The notes beneath the pieces are model-generated. The model was not told where the DNA came from, searched no databases, and saw only the letters and a list, made by a program, of their open reading frames with translations. Both the position numbers and the translations under genes were made by a program. Shown in pieces: positions 13,524 to 19,381 of a DNA stretch of 21,938 bases. Within the stretch, counting starts at the first letter, position 1. The number at the start of each line of letters is the position of its first letter. Source of the stretch: a virus; the IMG/VR virus record IMGVR_UViG_3300047564_000504, positions 1 to 21,938 of that record. One strand, given 5' to 3'.

Positions 13524-14285
13524 ATGCACTACTACCAATTCAATATTGGTGACTATCTTAGTCACACAAAGCATCTTGATTTAATGGAAGATTTGGCTTA
13601 TCGCCGACTTCTTGATCTTTACTATTTACATGAACGACCGTTGAACAGCGGTATAGCGTCTGTTGCACGGCAGATTGGTATGCGTGACCATGAGACAGAG
13701 GTCAAATCTGTGCTTGAGGAGTTTTTTAACCTATCTGATGACGGATGGATAAACCAACGAGCAGACAAAGAAATTAAGCATTTTCACAGCAAAATTGATC
13801 AGGCATCAAGGGCTGGTAAGGCATCTGCTGAACGGAGGATGAGCGCACGTTCAACGGACGTTCAACTAACCAATAACCAAGAACCAATAACCAATAACCA
13901 ATTAAAACCCTCTATATGTCCACCTGACGGTGAACTTGACTTAGCAAAAAAATTACCTGGCTGTGACCACAAGGCAGTCATTGAGCTATATCACCAGAAT
14001 CTGCCCACAATGCGGCGGGTGGAGGTTTGGAACGAAACCAGAGCTGGTTACCTACGGCAACGATGGCGGGAAGTGGCGGCAGAGCTAGCGCAAGCGCAAG
14101 ACATCACCGCATCTGATGTGCTTGACTGGTGGGGTGAGTTTTTCCAATCTGTTGGCAAATCCAGATTTTTGACCGGCAGGGTTAACAGCAAGGACGGTCG
14201 GGCATTTGTTGCCGACTTGGAATGGATACTCAAACCAAGCAATTTTGCAAAAATCGTGGAGGGGAAATATCATGGCAATAACTAA
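13524..14285 (+). CDS. DUF1376-containing phage replication protein
   Basis: The 253-residue protein starts at ATG 13524, 6 nt after AAGGG. Residues 1-80 are a DUF1376 domain: YYQFNIGDYLSHTKHLDLME, then EDLAYRRLLDLYYLHERPL. A Gln/Asn linker (residues ~115-126, TNNQEPITNNQ) follows, encoded by a heptamer array. The C-terminal half (VEVWNETRAGYLRQRWREVA and FFQSVGKSRFLTGR) is a replication-protein-type domain also seen after DUF1376. Such proteins take the place of lambda O or a helicase loader at the origin. It is the first large gene rightward of Cro, in the expected position for origin binding. No helicase gene is visible nearby. Confidence 0.8.
   Translation: MHYYQFNIGDYLSHTKHLDLMEDLAYRRLLDLYYLHERPLNSGIASVARQIGMRDHETEVKSVLEEFFNLSDDGWINQRADKEIKHFHSKIDQASRAGKASAERRMSARSTDVQLTNNQEPITNNQLKPSICPPDGELDLAKKLPGCDHKAVIELYHQNLPTMRRVEVWNETRAGYLRQRWREVAAELAQAQDITASDVLDWWGEFFQSVGKSRFLTGRVNSKDGRAFVADLEWILKPSNFAKIVEGKYHGNN
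13868..13902 (+). repeat. Five tandem 7-bp repeats (AACCAAT), candidate iterons
   Basis: Positions 13868-13902 consist of AACCAAT, AACCAAG, AACCAAT, AACCAAT, AACCAAT, with a single base change in copy 2, and are followed by an A/T-rich stretch to about 13918. Because 7 is not a multiple of 3, the repeats are read in rotating frames and still keep the gene open. Iterons inside the replication-initiator gene are the arrangement of lambda ori in O. This could be the replication origin, or a slippage-prone simple repeat in a tolerant linker. Confidence 0.55.
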
Positions 14286-14472
14286 GTTTACTCAGCAAAA
14301 AGACGATTCTTTTGATGACACATTGCGTTTAATGTGTTCTGTCCAAGGTTGTCCAAACCGTTGGTCAGTTAACTCTGATGGCGAAAAACCCAAGTGTTCA
14401 AAGCACCAATGGAATAAAACTGAGAAAAAGACACCCGCCAAAAGCTGGCACGATGTCGGGGAAGAATTCTAA
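14272..14472 (+). CDS. Small zinc-binding-like protein, 66 aa
   Basis: ATG 14272 lies within the end of the replication gene (14-nt overlap) after GGAGGGG. The product begins MAITKFTQQKDDSFDDTLRL and has Cys22, Cys27, Cys42 and His45 in the form C-x4-C-x14-C-x2-H (MCSVQGCPNRW, then PKCSKHQW), which suggests a zinc ribbon. The C-terminus is KTPAKSWHDVGEEF. It probably binds nucleic acid or serves as a replication accessory; the specific role is unknown. Tightly coupled to the DUF1376 gene. Confidence 0.6.
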   Translation: MAITKFTQQKDDSFDDTLRLMCSVQGCPNRWSVNSDGEKPKCSKHQWNKTEKKTPAKSWHDVGEEF

Positions 14473-14473
14473 A

Positions 14474-14683
14474 ATGAACTATGAGCACAGAAAAATTGCC
14501 AATTCAATCCTTAGCCGACTTAAAGACGGCGAACAATTTAGCCAATCAGTCATCCGAACAGCGCTTAGAGATACAGGAGACCTTACGGACAATGGAAGCG
14601 AGGGATTGGATCAGGCGTTACAAAACAAAAATCAAGGCGGTTGGCAAGAGAGAAGCTTACGCTTGGTGGCAAAGAACAATTGA
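14474..14683 (+). CDS. Overlapping small ORF, 69 aa (possible overprinted gene)
   Basis: ATG 14474 lies 1 nt after the previous stop and 9 nt after GGGGAAG (14458-14464), a better SD distance than for the competing start at 14481. The product begins MNYEHRKIANSILSRLKDGE and includes FSQSVIRTALRDTGDLTDNG and NQGGWQERSLRLVAKNN, which looks like a well-formed helical protein. It shares almost all its length with the 14481-14762 frame. Either one is a shadow or both are expressed; see the finding. Confidence 0.4.
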   Translation: MNYEHRKIANSILSRLKDGEQFSQSVIRTALRDTGDLTDNGSEGLDQALQNKNQGGWQERSLRLVAKNN

Positions 14684-14762
14684 CGATATTGAAAAACGCC
14701 GAGGTAAAGGCGCGGCTGATGACCTACGCAGGAGAATGAACAATGAGGGCGGCAAAAATTGA
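14481..14762 (+). CDS. Conserved phage hypothetical protein, 93 aa
   Basis: The frame starts at ATG 14481 and ends by overlapping the VRR-NUC gene. Its second half, MEARDWIRRYKTKIKAVGKR then EAYAWWQRTIDDIEKRRG and AADDLRRRMN, is strongly protein-like and matches small proteins I recall near phage replication genes. An internal ATG at 14592 with AGGAGA 11 nt upstream could be the true start, giving 56 residues and a smaller overlap with the 14474 frame. The role is not known; the basic, helical end suggests nucleic-acid or protein binding. Confidence 0.6.
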   Translation: MSTEKLPIQSLADLKTANNLANQSSEQRLEIQETLRTMEARDWIRRYKTKIKAVGKREAYAWWQRTIDDIEKRRGKGAADDLRRRMNNEGGKN

Positions 14763-15030
14763 TGCAAATCAAGAGGCGGTGGTCACGGCGCTACGAACGG
14801 CTGGCGCTACGGTGCAGTCTTTGGCTGGTGTTGGTAAGGGTGTACCTGATTTGTTGGTTGGCTATAAAGGCCAAACCCTGCTTATGGAGATTAAGGACGG
14901 CTTTAAAGCGCCGTCTGCGCGACTTTTGACTGAAGACCAGCTACGGTGGCATCATAACTGGAAAGGCGGCGCATTAGCGGTCGTAGACAGCCCTGATGCG
15001 GCTTTACGCATGATTAGGGTGATTAAGTGA
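14743..15030 (+). CDS. VRR-NUC-domain nuclease, 95 aa
   Basis: ATG 14743 follows AGGAG at about 9 nt. The protein is a minimal VRR-NUC fold: an N-terminal helix (ANQEAVVTALRTAGATVQSL), GKGVPDLLVGYKGQTLLMEI (Asp36, Glu49) and Lys51 in MEIKDG, which form the PD-(D/E)xK site, then LLTEDQLRWHHNW and a Gly-Gly-Ala-Leu strand. Stand-alone phage VRR-NUC proteins are thought to cut branched DNA such as Holliday junctions; the exact substrate here is inference. It sits between a small unknown gene and NinB, within the replication/recombination cluster. Confidence 0.88.
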   Translation: MRAAKIDANQEAVVTALRTAGATVQSLAGVGKGVPDLLVGYKGQTLLMEIKDGFKAPSARLLTEDQLRWHHNWKGGALAVVDSPDAALRMIRVIK

Positions 15031-15305
15031 GAAGCCTTGAGCAAAACCGGCTAATGTGGGCAAACCTTGAGGACATTGCCCAGCAAGTGGTCTGGTACGG
15101 TCAAAAGCTACCCAAGGAAGAATGGAAAGATGTTTTGACGGCTGCGCTGAAAAAGCAAAAGATCGTGCCAGGCATTGAGGGCGGGTTTGTGGTCATTGGC
15201 GCAAGGACAAGCAAAATGAGCGTGGCAGAGATGACCGAACTGATTGAGCTGTCATCTATGTTTGGCGCACAGCAAGGTGTTAAGTTTCGAGCATTAGAGG
15301 AATAA
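15027..15305 (+). CDS. ninB: NinB-like recombination protein, 92 aa
   Basis: The start is GTG 15027 overlapping the previous stop (GTGA), giving the family opening RSLEQNRLMWANLEDIAQQV. The rest also matches NinB: KLPKEEWKDVLTAALKKQ, IVPGIEGGFVVIGARTSKMS and the closing LIELSSMFGAQQGVKFRALE. NinB (lambda Orf) is a recombination mediator that binds single-stranded DNA and SSB. At 92 residues it is shorter than lambda Orf (146) but comparable with many phage NinB-domain proteins. It should work with ERF and the nucleases encoded nearby. Confidence 0.88.
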   Translation: MRSLEQNRLMWANLEDIAQQVVWYGQKLPKEEWKDVLTAALKKQKIVPGIEGGFVVIGARTSKMSVAEMTELIELSSMFGAQQGVKFRALEE

Positions 15306-15331
15306 AAAGGGGATCGGCACAAGGCCGACCC
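15304..15331 (-). terminator. Reverse-facing intrinsic terminator candidate
   Basis: Read on the minus strand, CCC/GGG and GCCGA/TCGGC pair (15324-15331 with 15310-15318, one A bulge at 15313) around a 5-nt loop, then a C and five T (15308-15304). In the plus direction no T-run follows. It is located in the 76-nt gap before DUF1364. No minus-strand gene is visible to its right, so it would stop antisense transcripts. Stem length is 8 bp. Confidence 0.45.
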
Positions 15332-15381
15332 AAAATAATCACCGCAAGCATTTAAAACGGCAACCAAAAAGAAGTATATCC

Positions 15382-15735
15382 ATGTTCCAAAAACATCAAT
15401 ATGTAAGGTCAAAAAAGTTACTCAAACTGGTGGCGGGGCTTGACTGCCAAGCCTGTGGGTCGGGCAACATGGTGCAAGCGGCGCACACAAATTGGGGTGG
15501 CGGCAAAGGTCGGGGCGTTAAGGCTGACGATAATCTGGTGGCTGCACTGTGCCTCAAATGCCATTACGAGATTGACCAAGGCAAGGACATGAGCAAAGAA
15601 GAACGGCAAGAAATGTGGGAACAAGCACACATTGCCACCGTAAAAAAACTGCACATTCAAGGACTTTGGCCTGTTGACGTGCCGATTCCAGCGTTTACAA
15701 TTGAGCCGCAGTTGTCTCCTTTGCAGGGGCATTGA
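15382..15735 (+). CDS. DUF1364 / HNH-like nuclease, 117 aa
   Basis: ATG 15382 is the first in the frame. The Cys-His pattern of DUF1364 is complete: GLDCQACGSGNMVQAAHTNW (Cys22, Cys25, His35), KGRGVKADDNLVAALCLKCH (Cys57, Cys60, His61) and EIDQGKDMSKEERQEMWEQA. The spacing resembles zinc-supported HNH endonucleases. Such genes are typical of phage nin-type regions. Its last 60 nt also contain a promoter-like sequence and the start of a terminator. Enzymatic activity is inferred from the family, not tested by anything in the sequence. Confidence 0.8.
   Translation: MFQKHQYVRSKKLLKLVAGLDCQACGSGNMVQAAHTNWGGGKGRGVKADDNLVAALCLKCHYEIDQGKDMSKEERQEMWEQAHIATVKKLHIQGLWPVDVPIPAFTIEPQLSPLQGH
15674..15701 (+). 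promoter_or_regulatory. Near-consensus sigma70-type promoter inside the DUF1364 gene
   Basis: TTGACG (15674-15679; 5/6) and TACAAT (15696-15701; 5/6) are 16 nt apart. Transcription would begin near 15708. A strong terminator starts only about 15 nt further (15723), so unaided transcripts would be about 40 nt. Downstream lie the ferritin-like, glycosyltransferase, hydroxylase, methyltransferase, terminase and portal genes. It could be the late promoter, needing antitermination. It lies in coding sequence, so chance is possible. Confidence 0.5.
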
Positions 15736-15749
15736 CCCCTGCTTTTTTT
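15723..15749 (+). terminator. Strong intrinsic terminator
   Basis: GCAGGGG (15723-15729) pairs perfectly with CCCCTGC (15736-15742) around a 6-nt loop that contains the TGA stop of DUF1364, and seven T follow directly. This is a textbook rho-independent terminator. It ends the rightward early transcript and stands only 9 nt before the ATG region of the next gene. Confidence 0.9.
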
Positions 15750-15758
15750 AGGATAACC

Positions 15759-16115
15759 ATGAAAAAAGACGTAGCCGACTTTATTTCCACGCTGTTTCAC
15801 AGCTCCACGGTGACGCATTTCATGCACCTGAGCACCGATTCATACGCCACACACAAGGCTTTGGGCAAATATTACCCAGCCATTGTCGATTTGGCTGATA
15901 GTTATGCAGAGGCGTATTCGGGCTGTTACGAAAAGATCAAGGACTTCCCAGAGAACTTTCACAACGCCAAAGACCCGCAAAAGTACCTTGCTAGCATCAA
16001 AACCTACATAGAAAAAAACCGTGATGCTTTGCCAGACGACAGCCATTTGCAAAACATTGTGGATGAAATTGCCGCACTGGTTGACAGCACAATCTATCTA
16101 TTGTCATTTAAATGA
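15759..16115 (+). CDS. Ferritin-like (Dps-like) small protein, 118 aa
   Basis: ATG 15759 with AGGA upstream is preferred to a TTG at 15732, which lies inside the terminator. The protein is helical: DVADFISTLFHSSTVTHFMH, then ATHKALGKYYPAIVDLADSY, AEAYSGCYEKIKDFPENF, and a last helix IVDEIAALVDSTIYLLSFK. This resembles a Dps/ferritin-like four-helix protein found in phages (DUF5856-type); His residues at 14 and 19-22 and Asp/Glu in helix 2 could bind metal. Whether it stores iron or shields DNA is unproven. It heads a small cargo cluster. Confidence 0.6.
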   Translation: MKKDVADFISTLFHSSTVTHFMHLSTDSYATHKALGKYYPAIVDLADSYAEAYSGCYEKIKDFPENFHNAKDPQKYLASIKTYIEKNRDALPDDSHLQNIVDEIAALVDSTIYLLSFK

Positions 16116-16792
16116 TTAGGATATTTGCTGGCTATGACCCTCGGGAGGCTGTTGGCTACCATGTGTTTTGCCAGAGCCTGATTGAGCGCACCAGTGAGCC
16201 GGTCGCCATAACACCGTTATACGGTACACAGCGGGACGGCACAAACGCATTCACTTATCAGCGGTTTTTAGTACCCTACTTCACCAAGTTCACCGGCAAG
16301 GCAATATTTTTGGACGCAAGCGATATGCTGATGCTGTCTAACATTGACGACCTTGCTAAGCTGTTTGACCCGACCAAAGCGGTACAAGTAGTCAAGCACA
16401 ATTACCTGACCAAGCACCCAAAGAAGTACATTGGCACATTAATGGAAGCGGCAAACAGGGATTACCCTAGAAAGAACTGGTCAAGCCTGATTTTGTGGAA
16501 TTGCGACCACCTAAGAAACCGAGTGCTGACACCTGACTTTGTGGCTGACCACAGTGGATCAGACTTGCACCGTTTCGGTTGGTTGCCCGATTCACTTATC
16601 GGTGAGTTACCGAAAGAATGGAACGTACTGGTGGGCGAGCAAGACAACAAGAACGCCAGAATTGCTCACTATACGCTTGGCATACCTGAGTTTGAGCATT
16701 ACCAAGATTGCGACTTCAGCAAGCAATGGCATAACACCAAGAGCCGAATGCTTAACGGCTTGATCAAAATGAAAGAAGTGGCTAATGTTTGA
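16112..16792 (+). CDS. Glycosyltransferase, GT8-like, 226 aa
   Basis: ATG 16112 overlaps the previous stop (ATGA). The start IRIFAGYDPREAVGYHVFCQ is typical of phage GT-A glycosyltransferases. FTYQRFLVPYF and the DxD-like metal site GKAIFLDASDMLML (Asp68/Asp71) follow, then NWSSLILWNCDHLRN, DSLIGELPKEWNVLVGEQ and AHYTLGIPEF (His186, a likely third metal ligand, as in GT8). It should transfer a sugar from a nucleotide donor. Target unknown: host lipopolysaccharide, a virion protein or DNA are all possible. It overlaps the hydroxylase gene by 8 nt, so the two are co-translated. Confidence 0.8.
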   Translation: MIRIFAGYDPREAVGYHVFCQSLIERTSEPVAITPLYGTQRDGTNAFTYQRFLVPYFTKFTGKAIFLDASDMLMLSNIDDLAKLFDPTKAVQVVKHNYLTKHPKKYIGTLMEAANRDYPRKNWSSLILWNCDHLRNRVLTPDFVADHSGSDLHRFGWLPDSLIGELPKEWNVLVGEQDNKNARIAHYTLGIPEFEHYQDCDFSKQWHNTKSRMLNGLIKMKEVANV

Positions 16793-17522
16793 CCTTTTGC
16801 AATGGTCAAGGGGCATCGAATTAAAATTACACAATGCAGTTTTTGATAGGTTTCGCAAGCATTCTTTAATTGGCGATCAACCATTTTTTAGCAAACAAAC
16901 GTTAAGACCCGCCAAAGAATTAGAGCTGGCGCACCCACAGATCAAAGCTGAAGTGCTAAAGATTCTTGAACGATATGAGGAACTGACACCGTTTCAGGTA
17001 ATGTCGCCAGATCAAGAAAGCTTGTCTAATGATGACCGATGGAAATTCTTTTTTTTAAAGTGCGCCAACATTAAGTTTAAGAAAAACGCCAAAATGATGC
17101 CGCAAACAATGGCAGTCATTGACAAATACCCTGAGATTGTTAGTGCATACCTGTCAATTCTTGCGCCGCACAAATCTTTGCCGCCTCATGCTGGGCCGTG
17201 GCCTGGCGTACTAAGGGCGCATTTGGGCGTGTTAATCCCAACAGGCAAACAAAAGCCGCACATTATTGTGGATGGGTTTAGGTATGAATGGAGAGAGGGC
17301 GAAGTGGTTTACTTTGACGACACCTACAAACATGAGGCGCACAACCCAACAGATGAGATTAGGGTGGTGCTGTTTATGGACGTGCTTAGGCCAATGTCAT
17401 TCCCCTATAACTGGGTAAATCGGTTTATACTTTCAATAGCAATCTTGTTCCCATACATTTGGATACCTTATTTCAGACACAAAAAATGGGAAAAACAATT
17501 CCATAAGGGTAAAAATGCCTGA
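16785..17522 (+). CDS. Aspartyl/asparaginyl beta-hydroxylase family dioxygenase, 245 aa
   Basis: ATG 16785 overlaps the glycosyltransferase stop (ATGTTTGA). Residues ~130-202 hold the AspH-type double-stranded beta-helix: LPPHAGPWPGVLRAHLGVLI, DTYKHEAHNPTDEIRVVLFM, then DVLRP. Against mammalian AspH (His679, Arg688, His690, His725, Arg735), the residues His135, Arg144, His146, His183 and Arg193 appear with exactly the same spacing, so iron and 2-oxoglutarate binding are well supported. The C-terminus has a hydrophobic stretch (FILSIAILFPYIWIPYF), perhaps a membrane anchor. Bacterial relatives (LpxO) hydroxylate lipid A, so a lipid or surface target is plausible. Confidence 0.88.
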   Translation: MFDLLQWSRGIELKLHNAVFDRFRKHSLIGDQPFFSKQTLRPAKELELAHPQIKAEVLKILERYEELTPFQVMSPDQESLSNDDRWKFFFLKCANIKFKKNAKMMPQTMAVIDKYPEIVSAYLSILAPHKSLPPHAGPWPGVLRAHLGVLIPTGKQKPHIIVDGFRYEWREGEVVYFDDTYKHEAHNPTDEIRVVLFMDVLRPMSFPYNWVNRFILSIAILFPYIWIPYFRHKKWEKQFHKGKNA

Positions 17523-17895
17523 TTACAGTTTGTTAGCCCAAGCCCTGACCCGCCAATCTGGTCTTGCGCCTTACGGCATGAGAAATCTGGAGGAGGGGCA
17601 AACCATATCTGAGGGTACAGCAAAAGGCAAAGGCTATTTTGGTGAGATGCCAATGAATCAAGGTGGCGCAATGACCGAAATGTCAAGCGCTTACAACCAA
17701 GACGGCAACATAGTTTCAAACCCATTGCTTGTGCCGACCCTGACTAAACAAGAGATTGATCTGCTTGGAATGGGGCTAGAGCCAACGCCAGAGATATACA
17801 AAAAAGCACAGGACTATGCCCAGCAACGTATAGGCGCAGGCCAAAGCCCATTTGCAAGCTCGCAAGAATTGCGTTATCCGATGCCAACCAAATGA
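17515..17895 (+). CDS. Uncharacterised phage protein, 126 aa
   Basis: ATG 17515 has AAGGG 5 nt upstream and overlaps the hydroxylase by 8 nt. The sequence includes LAPYGMRNLEEGQTISEGTA, KGKGYFGEMPMNQGGAMTEM and NPLLVPTLTKQEIDLLGMG, ending in FASSQELRYPMPTK. I recall proteins with MTEMSSA...PLLVPTLT...EI...SPFA in many uncultured phages, usually near structural or packaging genes; their role is unknown to me. Composition suggests a flexible soluble protein, perhaps virion-associated. Confidence 0.6.
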   Translation: MPDYSLLAQALTRQSGLAPYGMRNLEEGQTISEGTAKGKGYFGEMPMNQGGAMTEMSSAYNQDGNIVSNPLLVPTLTKQEIDLLGMGLEPTPEIYKKAQDYAQQRIGAGQSPFASSQELRYPMPTK

Positions 17896-19022
17896 AGATT
17901 ACCCAGAAAAAGGTTGACAGCCTAATACCTTACATCAACAACAGCCGCACCCACAGCGATGAGCAAGTGGCACAAATAGCGGCAAGCATTAAAGAGTTTG
18001 GCTGGACTAACCCAATATTGGTGGATGGCGACAACAGCATCATTGCCGGCCACGGCAGGCTAATGGCGGCAAGGAAGCTGGGCTACAAGGAAGTACCCAC
18101 CATTGAGCTGTCAGACTTAACAGAAACCCAAAAGAAAGCCTACATCATTGCCGACAACCGTTTGGCGCTTAACGCTGGTTGGGACAACAAGCTGCTAACC
18201 ATTGAGCTTAACGACTTGCTGGCAGACGGCTTTGCGCTGGAATTGCTGGGCTTTGACCCTAAAGAGCTAGATGCATTACTTGAGCCAGAAGTAGTCGAGG
18301 GCTTAACAGACGAGGACGCTGTTCCTGACGTGCCTGATGAGCCAACAACCAAACGCGGGGACATATATCAACTTGGTTATCACCGATTGATGTGTGGTGA
18401 TTCAACATTTATAGATGATGTTGAAAAGTTAATGCAGGGTACATATCCTGATCTGATACACACAGACCCACCGTATGGAATGAATGCTGTTAGCAAATCA
18501 TCTGTATTAAAAAAGAATTACAAAATTGATATTCTTGGTGATGATTCGCCCGATGTGGCAAAAGACGCATTTAATTTGATTTATGGGCTATATCCAGAAG
18601 CCAAACATATTTGGTGGGGGGCAAACTATTATTGTTCCGCATTGCCAGATAGCGAATGCTGGCTTGTTTGGGACAAGGACAATGGTCAATCCGATCAAAC
18701 CGATTGCGAGTTAGCATGGGCTAATTTTCGAAGTGTTGTGCGCCAATTTACCAAATCATCAGAAAAAAAGAATCGCGTACACCCAACACAAAAGCCCGTG
18801 GCATTAATGGAATGGATTATTCGCCGTTTCAAATTATCATCTGACACTATTGCTGATTATTTTGGCGGGTCTGGAAGTACATTGATTGCTGCTGAAAAGC
18901 ATGGGATCAAAGCATTTGTGATGGAATTTGATCCAAAATTTTGCGATGTGATTGTTAAGCGGTGGGAAGACTTTACAGGTAAGAAAGCCGTATTGTTGTT
19001 AGAATCCACCGTAACAGCTTAA
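17892..19022 (+). CDS. ParB-like domain fused to DNA methyltransferase, 376 aa
   Basis: ATG 17892 overlaps the previous stop (ATGA). Residues 1-~95 are a ParB/sulfiredoxin-like domain: QIAASIKEFGWTNPILVDGD, NSIIAGHGRLMAARKLGY, and KKAYIIADNRLALN. Residues ~155-370 are an amino-methyltransferase: DPPY at 192-195 (motif IV), HPTQKPVALMEWI, and FGGSGST at 324-330 (motif I), so motif IV comes before I as in beta-class enzymes. DPPY favours N6-adenine. It may protect phage DNA from restriction. The N-terminal half is visibly G+C-richer (lines at 18001 and 18121: 35/60 and 29/60) than the methyltransferase half (18361 and 18481: 20/60 and 16/60), which suggests a spliced-in domain. Confidence 0.88.
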   Translation: MKITQKKVDSLIPYINNSRTHSDEQVAQIAASIKEFGWTNPILVDGDNSIIAGHGRLMAARKLGYKEVPTIELSDLTETQKKAYIIADNRLALNAGWDNKLLTIELNDLLADGFALELLGFDPKELDALLEPEVVEGLTDEDAVPDVPDEPTTKRGDIYQLGYHRLMCGDSTFIDDVEKLMQGTYPDLIHTDPPYGMNAVSKSSVLKKNYKIDILGDDSPDVAKDAFNLIYGLYPEAKHIWWGANYYCSALPDSECWLVWDKDNGQSDQTDCELAWANFRSVVRQFTKSSEKKNRVHPTQKPVALMEWIIRRFKLSSDTIADYFGGSGSTLIAAEKHGIKAFVMEFDPKFCDVIVKRWEDFTGKKAVLLLESTVTA

Positions 19023-19042
19023 CGAGTTCCCCTATATAAAAG

Positions 19043-19381
19043 ATGCCAGTAATCCCACAAAAGGCTCATAAGCCAACCGATGAGACCCGCAGGATGGTTG
19101 AAAGCACCAGCGGATTAGGCTTGCCGCATGAGCAAATAGCCATTCTTGTGGGCATAGACGACAAGACTTTACGCAAGTATTACCGCACCGAGTTGGACTT
19201 GGGTAAGGCCAAAGCCAATGGGCAGATAGCCAAAACCTTGTTTGGTAAAGCCACAGGGGGCGACACTACCGCATTGATCTGGTGGACAAAGACGCAGATG
19301 CGCTGGGCTGAAACCGTCAAGCAAGAAATTACAGGCGCAGAAGGTCAAGACTTGGTGATCAAGTGGGCAGCAGGGAAATAA
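19043..19381 (+). CDS. terS: Terminase small subunit-like protein, 112 aa
   Basis: ATG 19043 is 20 nt after the methyltransferase stop, without a clear SD. Residues 12-50 form a helix-turn-helix: ETRRMVESTSGLGLPHEQIA, ILVGIDDKTLRKYYRTELDL. The rest (AKANGQIAKTLFGKATGGDT, TALIWWTKTQMRWAE) is typical of small terminases that recognise the packaging site. It overlaps the large terminase gene by 19 nt, the usual neighbour. The identification comes mainly from this motif and position. Confidence 0.8.
   Translation: MPVIPQKAHKPTDETRRMVESTSGLGLPHEQIAILVGIDDKTLRKYYRTELDLGKAKANGQIAKTLFGKATGGDTTALIWWTKTQMRWAETVKQEITGAEGQDLVIKWAAGK

Noticed and set aside
19033-19040. TATATAAA just before the small terminase, a possible -10 box.
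   Set aside because: No -35-like element 16-18 nt upstream, and transcription would begin inside or after the start codon; probably only A/T-rich spacer.
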